Notes: generated by a model from the letters alone, not told the origin. A stretch of 64,000 bases of DNA from Bifidobacterium callimiconis (GCF_003952005.1 NZ_QXGJ01000001.1:372001-436000), one strand, 5' to 3'. Shown: positions 44,561 through 52,470, counted from the stretch's first letter. A program made the numbers and translations.

Positions 44561-45562
44561 ATGGAAGTCGGATCCGTCACGATACGTGATGTGGCGAGGC
44601 TCGCCGGGGTGGCGCCGTCCACGGCATCCCGCGCCCTGAACGGGGGATCCGCCTCCGAGAAAACCCGGATGAAGGTGCGCCAGGCCGCGCAGACCCTGAA
44701 TTTCGTGCCCAATCAGGCGGCGAAGCAACTGACTTCCGGTAAATCGGACATCGTGGCGATCATGGTGCCCGAGGAACCGGATTTCGTATTCCGCGACGCC
44801 TTCATCTCGGGGATGATCGCCCAGCTGGCGTCCACGCTTACGGCCGCGAACCTGCTGCCGTTCCTAGCACTTACCAAGCCGCATGACGCCCGGGAATTCC
44901 TCAATGTGCTCAAGGGATCGGGCGCGGTGGGCGTCGTGGTGATCAGCTTCCACTATTCCAAGCCGTTCGCCGACGTACTGAAGCAATGCGACAAGCCCAT
45001 CGTATGCGTCGGTACGCCGGATCCGGCCATGCGGTACCCGTACGTCGATGTCGACAATTTTCAAGGCGGATATGATGCGGCCACGTTGCTGCACGACCGT
45101 GGTTGCCGGCATGCGGCGGTGATCGCCGGACCGACGAACATGCAGGCGGCGGTATTGCGTACGCGGGGCGTGATCGCCGGGCTAGAGGCACTGGATATGG
45201 AACCGGTTGCAATCATCCATGGGGAATACGGATCACAACATGGCGAGGAAGCAATGCGGAGGATCCTCGCCGAACATCCGGAAACGGACGGCGTCTTCGC
45301 GCAGTCCGATGAGATCGCGGCGGGGACATTGCACGCGCTGCTGGACTGCGGCAAACGCGTTCCCGACGATGTGGCGCTGATCGGCTTCGACGATTTTCAT
45401 GTGGCGCGCGTTGTCTCCCCGGGACTGACCACCTTCGCCCAGCCACTGGCCGCCATGGCGCAAACGGCTACGCAGATGCTGTCCGAGCGCCTGGAAACCG
45501 GCGAATGGCAGCGTCGCGCCATCCTGTTCCCCGCTCCCGTGGTGCGTCGCCAGAGCGCCTGA
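44561..45562 (+). CDS. LacI family transcriptional regulator
   Basis: A 333-residue LacI repressor: N-terminal HTH TIRDVARLAGVAPSTASRAL, hinge NQAAKQLTSGKSDIVAIMVP, and a sugar-binding domain ending in the usual GFDDFHVARVVSPGLTT. ATG 44561 has GGAGG 6 bases upstream; ATG 44555 does not. Its likely target is the operator at 45757 before the MFS gene immediately downstream, so it probably controls uptake of a sugar. The 291 bases upstream hold no gene. Confidence 0.95.
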   Translation: MEVGSVTIRDVARLAGVAPSTASRALNGGSASEKTRMKVRQAAQTLNFVPNQAAKQLTSGKSDIVAIMVPEEPDFVFRDAFISGMIAQLASTLTAANLLPFLALTKPHDAREFLNVLKGSGAVGVVVISFHYSKPFADVLKQCDKPIVCVGTPDPAMRYPYVDVDNFQGGYDAATLLHDRGCRHAAVIAGPTNMQAAVLRTRGVIAGLEALDMEPVAIIHGEYGSQHGEEAMRRILAEHPETDGVFAQSDEIAAGTLHALLDCGKRVPDDVALIGFDDFHVARVVSPGLTTFAQPLAAMAQTATQMLSERLETGEWQRRAILFPAPVVRRQSA

Positions 45563-45756
45563 ACGTCCAGCTCCCGAACCCGGGAGCCGCCGGTATCCAC
45601 CGGGCGATGTTGCGATTCATCGGTGCGACGCCATGCATGACCGCACTCGGCATCACGCAGCCGTCGGCATCGCGCGACCCTTGGCATCTTCTGCTGTTTG
45701 CCGTTTTCGTTCGACACCCCGTCGTGACTTGTAGAACGAGTAGCGTATGATGCACA

Positions 45757-45780
45757 CGGAATGGAACCGTTTCCATTCCG
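45757..45780. promoter_or_regulatory. LacI-type operator of the MFS gene
   Basis: A 24-bp near-perfect palindrome built on GGAATGGAA and TTCCATTCC around a central CG. It starts just after a TATGAT -10 box (45746-45751) and is 49 bases upstream of the MFS start. A repressor bound here would block transcription. The LacI gene ends about 200 bases upstream. Confidence 0.88.
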
Positions 45781-45828
45781 CTGATGCAGTATCGACACGC
45801 ACGAACACAGTCACAGTCAGAAGGAAAC

Positions 45829-47016
45829 ATGAAGAGAAGTCTGCTTGCCCTGGCCGCCGGATCGTTCATCCTCGGCGCGGCCGAATTCGTGATGATGGGC
45901 ATTCTGCCGCAGGCCGCGGCCGCCACCAACGTGGACATCCCGACCGCCGGCCACTACATCTCCTCGTATGCACTCGGCGTGTGCTTCGGCACGCTCATGC
46001 TCGTCTTTGGCCGCAAGACGCCGCCGAAGAAACTCATCATCCTGTTCATGGTCATCGCGTTCGTCGGCAACGCGCTGTCCGCATGCGCGATCAACGCCCC
46101 CATGCTGCTCGTCACGCGCTTCATCGCCGGCCTGCCGCACGGCGCGTTCTTCGGCACGGCCACGGTCGTCGCGAAGGAACTTGCCGATCCAGGCAAGGAG
46201 GCGCAGTCCGTCTCGATGATGGTCGCCGGTCAGACCATCGCGAACATGCTCGGCGTCCCGGCCGGCACGCTGCTCGCCGAATTCCTCTCGTGGCGACTCA
46301 CGTTCGCGTTCCTCGCCGCATGGGCGGTGATGACGGTCATTCTCGTAGCTGCGTGGGTGCCGCAGGTCGCGCCGATCAAGGATGCGGGCATCAAGGGCCA
46401 GTTCCGATTCCTCACCAAGATCGGTCCGTGGCTGATCATTGCCGCAATCTTCACCGGCAATGCCGGCGTGTTCTGCTGGTGGAGCTATGTCTCGCCGTGG
46501 CTGCAGAAAACCGGCGGCTGGGCCAGCGCGCTGGTTCCGCTGTTCATGATGCTCGCCGGATTCGGCATGGTCGTCGGCGGTCTGGCCGGCGGCTGGGTGA
46601 CCGATCATTGGCGCCACGCAGGCACCGCCTCGCTCGGTCAGACGATCTCCTGCATCGGCCTGCTGATGGTGCTTTTCGTGCCCGGCAACCACGCCACGAC
46701 CACCATACTCACGTTCTGGATCGCATTCGGCCTGTTCTTCGTCAACGCGCCGCAGCTGCTGCTCATGGCCGAGGCCGGTCAGGGCGGCGGCGAGCTGATC
46801 GCCGGCGCGGCCGCGCAGGTCGCGTTCAATTTCGGCAACGCGGTCGGTTCGGCGGTCGGCGGCATGACGCTCAACGCGTTCTCAATGGACTACCGGTTCA
46901 CCGGTCTCGCCGGACTGCCGTTAAGCATTCTCGGCGTCGCGCTGCTCGCGCTGTACTCGTGGCGGTACGAGACGGATACCGACGCGATCCACCGTCTGCG
47001 CGAAGTACACGTGTAA
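45829..47016 (+). CDS. MFS transporter under LacI control, paralogue of 39868 gene
   Basis: A 395-residue permease of the AraJ-like DHA1 group. It shares with the copy at 39868 the N-terminus (LAAGSFILGAAEFVMMGILPQ), RFIAGLPHGAFFGT and SYVSPWLQKTGG. ATG 45829 follows AGAAGGAAAC. It is read from the promoter with the LacI-type operator. A hairpin follows the stop by about 40 bases. Substrate unknown, probably a sugar or glycoside. Confidence 0.94.
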   Translation: MKRSLLALAAGSFILGAAEFVMMGILPQAAAATNVDIPTAGHYISSYALGVCFGTLMLVFGRKTPPKKLIILFMVIAFVGNALSACAINAPMLLVTRFIAGLPHGAFFGTATVVAKELADPGKEAQSVSMMVAGQTIANMLGVPAGTLLAEFLSWRLTFAFLAAWAVMTVILVAAWVPQVAPIKDAGIKGQFRFLTKIGPWLIIAAIFTGNAGVFCWWSYVSPWLQKTGGWASALVPLFMMLAGFGMVVGGLAGGWVTDHWRHAGTASLGQTISCIGLLMVLFVPGNHATTTILTFWIAFGLFFVNAPQLLLMAEAGQGGGELIAGAAAQVAFNFGNAVGSAVGGMTLNAFSMDYRFTGLAGLPLSILGVALLALYSWRYETDTDAIHRLREVHV

Positions 47017-47055
47017 CGGCACCGGCCTGGCATCGTCGTTCGTTCTCGTGGAGCG

Positions 47056-47088
47056 GTGTGGGGCGTGATCGCGAACCGTGCCCCACAC
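47056..47088. terminator. Hairpin between MFS gene and toxin gene
   Basis: GTGTGGGGC (47056-47064) pairs with GCCCCACAC (47080-47088), loop 15. It is between convergent genes, so probably ends transcription of one or both. Confidence 0.65.
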
Positions 47089-47098
47089 TGCCGCGTGT

Positions 47099-47608
47099 CT
47101 ACGCGGCGTCTTCGCCGTCCATCCCCGCAAACCAGCCCGATTTGGTCGGATGCGTCGCGAGCGTGATCTGCTTGAGTACGGTGTACTCCTTGAGCCCGCC
47201 GTCCACACTCATGCCACTCTGCCGGTGCGGACTGACCGACATGCCCGACGCATCATTCATATACGTGTTCACCCACATGATGCCCGTATCCACATTGCCG
47301 CACACCCGCAGCGCACGCCCGATGCTTGCCATGGCGGCATCATCGACCACGCCGACTTGGTATCCCAGCAGTTTGCGGTCGACGGTGACGATCTTGTCCG
47401 TCATCACATAACTCACCTTGTTCAGGCCATTCTCCGGATTCGGTTCCAATCGGACCCGCGTGTCGATGCCGGAGGAATCGTATGAGGTCAGCAGACAGGT
47501 GATGACGGAGTCGAATCGGTCGACGGCATCGTTCTGCACGATGACGACCGGCCGTGGTTTGCTGGCATAGCCGTCGGCCTGCAACGTCCAAATCTCACCG
47601 CGCTTCAC
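47099..47608 (-). CDS. MazF/PemK-type toxin with aldehyde dehydrogenase-derived C-terminus
   Basis: A 169-residue protein. Residues 1-101 are a MazF toxin fold (MKRGEIWTLQ, KPRPVVIVQND, SVITCLLTS, DKIVTVDRKLLG) which cleaves mRNA in the family. From about residue 103 the sequence is unlike MazF and reads as the end of an aldehyde dehydrogenase (GIMWVNTYMNDA, HRQSGM, GGLKEYTVLKQIT). The toxin is therefore chimeric, with a 60-70-residue foreign tail. ATG 47608 overlaps the antitoxin gene end by 14 bases. The core of the fold appears complete; activity with the tail is unknown. Confidence 0.9.
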   Translation of the reverse strand: MKRGEIWTLQADGYASKPRPVVIVQNDAVDRFDSVITCLLTSYDSSGIDTRVRLEPNPENGLNKVSYVMTDKIVTVDRKLLGYQVGVVDDAAMASIGRALRVCGNVDTGIMWVNTYMNDASGMSVSPHRQSGMSVDGGLKEYTVLKQITLATHPTKSGWFAGMDGEDAA

Positions 47609-47840
47609 CGGACATCCTCAATGCGAGGCGACTGGCGTATTCGGTGGCCTCCCGTTCGGATGCAAACGGCTCCACATCATTCCGCGGCAGTCGCACCTCA
47701 TAGGGGAACCCACGGTAATCATTGAACGCGATGATGAACATACGCAAGGCATCGGCCGGAGTGGTGCCCAATTGTCGGGCGGTCTCCTTGAACAGTACGG
47801 CCTGCTCATCATCAACCCGCGTGGCAATCTGCATGCTCAT
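47595..47840 (-). CDS. RelB/DinJ family antitoxin
   Basis: An 81-residue antitoxin of the RelB/DinJ type: a ribbon-helix-helix N-terminus (MQIATRVDDEQAVLFKETARQLGTTPADALRMFIIAF) and a C-terminal toxin-binding tail. It is paired with a MazF toxin here rather than a RelE/YafQ one. ATG 47840 is 5-6 bases after AGGAGTGG; GTG 47846 is the alternative. It overlaps the toxin gene, so translation is coupled. The upstream AT-rich region holds a palindrome that may be its operator. Confidence 0.9.
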   Translation of the reverse strand: MSMQIATRVDDEQAVLFKETARQLGTTPADALRMFIIAFNDYRGFPYEVRLPRNDVEPFASEREATEYASRLALRMSGEAR

Positions 47841-47886
47841 AACCACTCCTTATTGCTATTTACTATCTTTTTGCACCGTTATTACA

Positions 47887-47898
47887 TCAAATATTTGA
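47887..47898. promoter_or_regulatory. Palindrome upstream of the DinJ-MazF pair
   Basis: TCAAATATTTGA is a perfect 12-bp palindrome about 47 bases upstream of the antitoxin start in AT-rich DNA. RelB/DinJ antitoxins repress their own promoter by binding short palindromes, so it is a plausible operator. Confidence 0.5.
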
Positions 47899-48461
47899 CT
47901 TCAGAGTGAAGCTATCTTTGTTCCGGAACCGATACGCAAAATAAAGGAATGCCTGCATTCGGCCGCCAATTGGGTCGCCTAATGTGAACGCCAAACACGC
48001 CACCGGCCTTTTCGGCGATCGCCTTATAACAAGAGAGCCCACTCCCCCAAGCCTAGGATTCGCATAGATCGGATCCGGCTGCTCCATGGTGCTGCTAAAC
48101 GAATCGATATTCTTCACATCAAAGCCGACAGAGATCCCATACCATTCGGATGGGTCGGCATGCTTGACACCGTTCGCAAATAATGACGGGCTCCACTCTC
48201 CTTGATCGAAGAACGGAGCCCGGTCGCGTACGCAAAGTCAGCGGAGCCTATCGCAAATCGCGTAATAACTAAGTGCAATTCCTCCGTTAACGCAAATTTA
48301 CAACAATCGGGTATCTACCCGACAACTACTTTGACACGTTGAACTTGAATCTTTATCAGTCTCTCATTTCGCAGTGTTTCCAACGCCTCGCGGGTCTTCG
48401 TTTCGGCACGGGCACTCTAAGGGCACTCTATTTTGTTGTCGAGAACCATTGTATGCGCTTA
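47899..48461. other. AT-rich non-coding stretch next to the prophage
   Basis: About 560 bases with lower GC than the surroundings. The longest open stretches (minus 47887-48117 and about 48316-48420) have no ribosome sites and match nothing I know. A hairpin CGGGCTCC/GGAGCCCG lies at 48187-48222. Short units with TTTGCG recur (minus strand, about 48180-48300). No tRNA is present. It may be the remains of older integrations or part of the prophage junction. Confidence 0.5.
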
Positions 48462-48491
48462 TTGACCACGTATAGCACTGTTCGCTACAAT
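48462..48491 (+). promoter_or_regulatory. Promoter of the AbrB/PIN toxin-antitoxin pair
   Basis: TTGACC (-35, 48462-48467) and TACAAT (-10, 48486-48491) are separated by 18 bases, the best sigma-70-type promoter in the window. It is 38 bases upstream of the antitoxin start. Confidence 0.85.
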
Positions 48492-48499
48492 AATGATTG

Positions 48500-48517
48500 T
48501 AAGGAATGCATTACTTA
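48500..48517. promoter_or_regulatory. Operator of the AbrB/PIN pair
   Basis: TAAGGAATGCATTACTTA is an 18-bp near-perfect palindrome (one pair differs) between the -10 box and the ribosome site. An AbrB-type antitoxin would be expected to bind it and repress its own operon. Confidence 0.7.
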
Positions 48518-48529
48518 AGGAGGTGCGTT

Positions 48530-48805
48530 ATGAGCGTGGTGATGGATGTGGCGAAGGTGACCGCCAAGGGACAGATCACCATCCCCGCCGACGTGCGCGA
48601 GGCGGTCGGCATCCGCGAAGGAGACAAGGTCGTGTTCGTGCGCATGGACGACGGCACCGTGTCCCTGCGCAACTCGAACCTCGAGGCCATCCAGCGGGCG
48701 CAGGCCGGATTCAACGGCGCGGCCGAGGAGGCCGGACTGTCCAACGAGGACGACCTGACCGCTCTCATCAAATCGGTGCGACGGGATCGCGCCGCGAAGG
48801 GGTGA
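48530..48805 (+). CDS. AbrB/MazE/SpoVT family antitoxin (VapB-like)
   Basis: A 91-residue AbrB-type swapped-hairpin DNA-binding protein (VTAKGQITIPADVREAVGIREGDKVVFVRMDDGTVSL) with a helical C-terminus that would wrap the toxin. ATG 48530 follows AGGAGG at ideal spacing. The PIN toxin gene begins 4 bases after its stop. It probably neutralises that toxin and represses the shared promoter. Confidence 0.92.
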   Translation: MSVVMDVAKVTAKGQITIPADVREAVGIREGDKVVFVRMDDGTVSLRNSNLEAIQRAQAGFNGAAEEAGLSNEDDLTALIKSVRRDRAAKG

Positions 48806-48809
48806 GCGC

Positions 48810-49214
48810 ATGCGCGTGATGATCGACACCAACGTGCTGCTGTCCGCCGTGATATTCCGGTCGACGAACTCGGCCAATGTGATCGTCGACGCCGGACGCG
48901 GGAACAACACGCTGCTGCTGTCCACGTACACGATCGACGAGGCCCGCGAGGTCGTGGCCCGCAAGTGGCCTGCTCGCGCGGATGTGCTCGAGCAGTATCT
49001 GCTCCAGCTGAGCTTTGAGACCGTGGTCACTCCCCTGACCCCCAAGCCCGGACTGTTCGAGATCCGCGATCCCCTCGACTATCCGGTGCTCTACTCGGCG
49101 ATCATCGGAGCGGCGGACGTGTTCGTGACCGGAGACAAGGACTTCGACGACGTGTCCGTGTCCAGCCCGGCCATAGTCACCCCAAGCGAATACATGAGTA
49201 TCTTCGCCCGGTAG
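48810..49214 (+). CDS. PIN domain toxin (VapC-like)
   Basis: A 134-residue PIN-domain RNase. Acidic residues that bind Mg are visible: MIDTNVLL (Asp), DEAREV (Glu/Asp), DPLDYPVLYSA and TGDKDF. It is a putative-toxin PIN of the kind paired with AbrB antitoxins. ATG 48810 is just after the antitoxin stop. A large bidirectional terminator follows the stop by 8 bases. Confidence 0.92.
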   Translation: MRVMIDTNVLLSAVIFRSTNSANVIVDAGRGNNTLLLSTYTIDEAREVVARKWPARADVLEQYLLQLSFETVVTPLTPKPGLFEIRDPLDYPVLYSAIIGAADVFVTGDKDFDDVSVSSPAIVTPSEYMSIFAR

Positions 49215-49222
49215 AAACAGAG

Positions 49223-49272
49223 AAAAGTCCCCCGAATCCACCGCATCATGCGGATGGATCCGGGGGACTTTC
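49223..49272. terminator. Bidirectional terminator between toxin pair and prophage
   Basis: A long stem (AAAAGTCCCCCG ... CGGGGGACTTT with an inner CCGCAT/ATGCGG) closes both the PIN gene and the leftward phage genes. It is the likely outer border of the late prophage transcript. Confidence 0.92.
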
Positions 49273-49312
49273 GTGGATTATGACTGAATTCAGCATTGAC
49301 GCACTGATTCGT

Positions 49313-49591
49313 TTATTTGGTGAGCATTTTTTGCAGGCTGGTGCCGTTGTCGACCTCGGGGATGCCGGCGATGCTGGTGAGCAGGCTGACGATGGCGGCC
49401 ATGACGGCCACGCTGCCGATGTTGGCCCAGTCGACGGTCAGGATGCCGACGGCTCCGGTGCCGATCACGGCCAGGGCGGCCTGGGCGGCGGTCTTGACCG
49501 CACGGATCCCGGCGGCCCTGGCCCACAGGACGGGGTTCGACGTGGTGTCGGCCGAGGCCGTCTCGGCCGAGTGCTGCGGAGGCTCTCCCAT
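49313..49591 (-). CDS. Phage holin
   Basis: A 92-residue membrane protein with an amphipathic start and one or two hydrophobic helices (AAQAALAVIGTGAVGILTV, GSVAVMAAIVSLLTSIAG). The PEVDNGTSLQK end is typical of short holins of actinobacterial siphoviruses. It makes the membrane holes for lysis. ATG at 49591 follows AAAGGAG. Next to the endolysin gene and last in the late transcript. Confidence 0.9.
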   Translation of the reverse strand: MGEPPQHSAETASADTTSNPVLWARAAGIRAVKTAAQAALAVIGTGAVGILTVDWANIGSVAVMAAIVSLLTSIAGIPEVDNGTSLQKMLTK

Positions 49592-49603
49592 AGTTGCTCC
49601 TTT

Positions 49604-50449
49604 CTAGAATTTTCCTTGGTTGAGTCGGGTCTGGAGTGCTCGGCCGAGTCCGTATCCCCAGTTGGTCCAGGGTTTCATGTTCTGGGTGGCGACGCCGAGG
49701 TGGCGGTGGAGGCCGTCGATGTACTTGGGGCCGGCGAGTCCGTCGACCTTGCCCGAGTAGATGCCCTCGTTTTTGAGGATCTCCTGCGTGCGGCGGACGA
49801 GTTGGGAGCCGTCTCCCCCGTATGCGTAGGACTGCAGGGCCGGGCGCGCGTAGCCGGAGGGGCGCACCTGTCCGGTGATCACGCCGTCGACGCTGGTGCC
49901 CAGGATCTGCTGCCAGCGGCCGATGGTGGCCGGACCGCACGAGCCGTCGACCTGCAGCGTGCCGTGGCCGATGCCCTCGAGGCTGCCGGACGCGCCCGTG
50001 TACGCGGGGCGCAGGATCGCGGCGACCGTGCCCCACGAGCGGGTGCGGCGAGCCACGGCACCGTTGTTGGTGTTGCCCTCGATGGTCTGCACGTAGGATC
50101 CGCGGTTGATCTCCACGAAGCCGATGTGGTCGACCTCGCCGCCGTCCCAGTTGAAGATGATCAGGTCGCCCGGCTGGGCGCTGCGCGTGGTGACCTGTCG
50201 GCCGGCGTTGCGTCCGTCGCGCAGGATGTAGGGCACGTACGCGGCCGGCATGCCGGGGAACGACTGGCCGGCCCGGTCCAGGCACCATGACGCGAACATG
50301 GCGCAGAACGGCACCCCGCTCGTACCGAAGTAGGATCCATGGGACTGGGCGTACCATCGGCCGTATTTGGTGCCGGGCTCGGGGTCGGCCCAGCGGCTGT
50401 AGCCGAGCTCTCCGGCCGCGATCCTCAGTACGTCATTCGCCGTCGCCAC
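49604..50449 (-). CDS. Endolysin with CHAP domain and peptidoglycan-binding C-terminus
   Basis: A 281-residue lysis enzyme. The N-terminal CHAP amidase has the catalytic Cys (VPFCAMFASW), His (DHIGFVEI) and Asn/Glu (EGNTNNG). The C-terminal half holds two peptidoglycan-binding-like repeats (TLQVDGSCGPATIGRWQQILG, QLVRRTQEILKNEGIYSGKVDG). Start is GTG at 50449, 8 bases after GGAGG, which lies inside the small upstream gene. It cuts cell-wall peptide bridges at lysis. Confidence 0.93.
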   Translation of the reverse strand: MATANDVLRIAAGELGYSRWADPEPGTKYGRWYAQSHGSYFGTSGVPFCAMFASWCLDRAGQSFPGMPAAYVPYILRDGRNAGRQVTTRSAQPGDLIIFNWDGGEVDHIGFVEINRGSYVQTIEGNTNNGAVARRTRSWGTVAAILRPAYTGASGSLEGIGHGTLQVDGSCGPATIGRWQQILGTSVDGVITGQVRPSGYARPALQSYAYGGDGSQLVRRTQEILKNEGIYSGKVDGLAGPKYIDGLHRHLGVATQNMKPWTNWGYGLGRALQTRLNQGKF

Positions 50450-50540
50450 TGTGCATCACCTCCAACGGTTCGGTCACGTCCGGCGTGCTGTCCGCACGAC
50501 TGGACCCCGACGCGAGATTCTCTTCACTTGGTTCGCCCAT
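50433..50540 (-). CDS. Small phage protein (35 aa)
   Basis: A short frame, ATG 50540 to TGA 50433, with an ideal AAAGGAGGCC site. It encodes MGEPSEENLASG... ending in HSGDGE, an acidic peptide with no known family. Its start resembles that of the holin gene (MGEP). Its end contains the ribosome site of the endolysin gene and overlaps it by 17 bases, so it may mainly couple translation. Confidence 0.5.
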   Translation of the reverse strand: MGEPSEENLASGSSRADSTPDVTEPLEVMHSGDGE

Positions 50541-50574
50541 ACGGGCCTCCTTTCCGCCCCTGTCGGGGCACATG

Positions 50575-50603
50575 GAAAAGGCCGCCCCGGTCGGGACGGC
50601 CTT
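50575..50603 (-). terminator. Terminator or attenuator in the late prophage transcript
   Basis: AAGGCCG/CGGCCTT with inner CCC/GGG (loop GGTC) followed by TTTTCC on the minus strand. It lies between the tail genes and the lysis cassette and could lower or time lysis-gene expression. Confidence 0.75.
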
Positions 50604-50627
50604 GGAACTATCGGCTGGCTCCCCCGC

Positions 50628-50780
50628 TCATGGCGAGAGGAGGAACGGGAGCACGACCAGCAGGGCGAGCACGCGCAGCAGCACGACCAGCACGACCACG
50701 CCCAGCGCGACCAGCAGGGCGAGCGTCGTGACGGCAAGCAGGACGAGCAGCAGCGCGCGCAGGATCTCGCGCCCGCTCAC
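50628..50780 (-). CDS. Small hydrophobic phage protein (50 aa)
   Basis: A 50-residue protein, start GTG 50780 overlapping the previous stop (GTGA). It is almost completely hydrophobic (LRALLLVLLAVTTLALLVAL ...), with one long or two short membrane helices. It may be a second holin or antiholin, by position and hydrophobicity only. Confidence 0.6.
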   Translation of the reverse strand: MSGREILRALLLVLLAVTTLALLVALGVVVLVVLLRVLALLVVLPFLLSP

Positions 50781-51214
50781 CGGTACTCCCAGTCGCACTC
50801 GGTCTCCCGGCGCACGTAGTCGGCTTTGAGCGCGTCGTAGCGCGCGTGGCCCAGACCGTTGCCGCCGAGCGCGAGGTACTCCTTGCCGGCCTCGAGCTGG
50901 CGTTCGTGCTGGGTGCGGGTGTTGGTGTGCGCGAACATCTCGATGCGCAGCACGTCCAGGCGGATCGCCCGCCGGTCGCGCTCGGACTCGTCCAGACGCG
51001 TGTAGTCCCTGTCCAGCTTGGATTCGAGGGCGAGGATCACCGGGGACTCGGCCAGGGCGCGGTCGAGCTCGTCGCGGGTGATGGTCATGTCGTGCCGGTC
51101 CAGGTGCCGGTCGATCCGGCGCAGGATCCACGCGAGCACGCCGCCCGAGCCGACCGACGCGACGAGAAACGCGCTCCAGAACTCCGGAGAGGCGAACAGT
51201 TGGGGAAACGGCAC
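50777..51214 (-). CDS. Phage protein with N-terminal membrane helix and coiled coil
   Basis: A 145-residue protein: one membrane helix (FWSAFLVASVGSGGVLAWIL) followed by a long charged helix region (DRHDMTITRDELDRAL ... RLDESERDRRAIRLDVLRIEM). The layout resembles small accessory proteins next to phage lysis genes. Function unknown. ATG 51214 follows AAAGGACCC. It ends in an overlap with the 50-residue gene. Confidence 0.8.
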   Translation of the reverse strand: MPFPQLFASPEFWSAFLVASVGSGGVLAWILRRIDRHLDRHDMTITRDELDRALAESPVILALESKLDRDYTRLDESERDRRAIRLDVLRIEMFAHTNTRTQHERQLEAGKEYLALGGNGLGHARYDALKADYVRRETECDWEYR

Positions 51215-51238
51215 GATATGGGTCCTTTCGGATCGGAA

Positions 51239-52470
51239 TCAGTTGGCTTGTTGGTCCCACGCGTGTAGTGCGTCGGGCACGTGGCGTTGGGCGAGCTGGC
51301 GCATGGTGAGGCATTCGAGCCGTCCGGCGTCGACGAGGGTCTTGACCCTGTCGAGCAGGGCGGTCCATTTGGATCGTTCGATCTGGGTGGTGTCGCTGCC
51401 CTGGCCGTCGGCGACGATCTTGTGTTCGGTGACGACGATGATGGCGCCGAGGTCGGCCCATGTCTCGAGGCTGTCGGCGACGTTCTCGTAGCCGACGGTC
51501 GGGATCTCCCGGTGGGTGGGGTCGATCGCGAGGGTGGGTCCTCCCCCGTAGGTGCCGCGGATGAGGGGCCATCCGTCGGCGGCGAGCTGTCGGGTGTAGG
51601 CGGCGCCGAGCCGGTTGTTGGTGGACGCGACGTAGCTGGCGCGGGGCATGGTGGGGATGTCGCGCGCGGCGTGCATGCGTTGGATGACGGGCGTCCAGTC
51701 GCCGCTCGTGTAGTCGATGTCCTCGTCGTGTCCGCTGTACACGCCGTTGTCGGTCAGCCCGGCGGCGAGCAGGTGCGCGACGTTCTCGGCCGTCCACGTC
51801 GAATCGTTGGCCCGGTCCCACGTGAACGTCAGACCTCGCGACTGGTACATGTCGATCATGTCGGTGTCGACCAGGCTCGGGCTGATGTCGTGGGTGAACA
51901 CGATGACGCTCCGGGGCGTGGGCGGGTCGATCAGGAGGCTGTCGATCCAGACCGAGCCTCCCGATTCGCTCCTCCACTGGACGGTCAGACCGGTCTGCCA
52001 GGCCATGTCGTCGTACAGGCACAGGTTCCAGCCGGCGTGCAGACCGGTGTAGATCGTCCCGCCCATGACAGTCGTGCCGTTGCCGCCGCCGTTGCCGCGG
52101 CCGATCATGATCTGCGTGGTCGTGGCGTTGTCCCCGGCCGTCCGGGAGGGCAGGGCCGCGGGCTCCACCCACGCCCACAGGCCCACGCGCCGCGGCGCGG
52201 CCGTGCCCTTGTGGTCGGGGAACAGGAGCGCGGTCACGGTCCGGCCGGCCCCGGCGGTCATTTTGACGGCCTGCGGGGAGTATTTCACGTGCGCATCGTC
52301 CAGGCTGACGCCGGCGGGCGGGTCCGTGGGCAGGCTGGGCGCCTGCGGGTCGATCACCGTGACCGGGACGCTCGTGGTGATGTTCCCGGCCGTGAGGGTG
52401 AGGGTGGTCGAGCCGCGTTTGAGGCCGGTCAGGCTAAGCCCCCCCCGATGCGATTCTGGTTGGTGGTCAT
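51239..52470 (-). CDS. Phage tail-associated protein, Ig-like start plus polysaccharide deacetylase-like domain, out of frame at a G8 tract
   Basis: The main frame encodes about 370 residues from 52357: a jelly-roll-like region (about 45-150; WAWVEPAALPSR), then a polysaccharide deacetylase-like domain (VIVFTHDISPSL, RGLTFTWD, ENVAHLLAAGLTDNGVYSGHDEDID) and a helical end. Coding potential continues upstream as an Ig-like strand (SLTGLKRGSTTLTLTAG). The natural start is ATG 52470 with AAAGGA 7 bases upstream, but eight Gs at 52439-52446 put it out of frame and it stops after 13 codons. Nine or six Gs would restore a 410- or 409-residue protein. The protein probably acts at the host surface. 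Confidence 0.78.
52439..52446 (-). repeat. G8 homopolymer that sets the reading frame of the tail gene
   Basis: Eight Gs on the minus strand starting at codon 9 of the gene at 52470. The tract length is not a multiple that keeps frame. It is the kind of tract that varies by slipped-strand mispairing. Confidence 0.85.

Noticed and set aside
47887..48117. 76-codon minus-strand frame in the AT-rich gap
   Set aside because: No ribosome site and no similarity seen. Its upstream continuation reads through a hairpin, so it may be chance or a relic.
48316..48420. 33-codon minus-strand frame with a helix-like peptide
   Set aside because: No start codon or ribosome site; could be the tail of a lost gene but cannot be supported.
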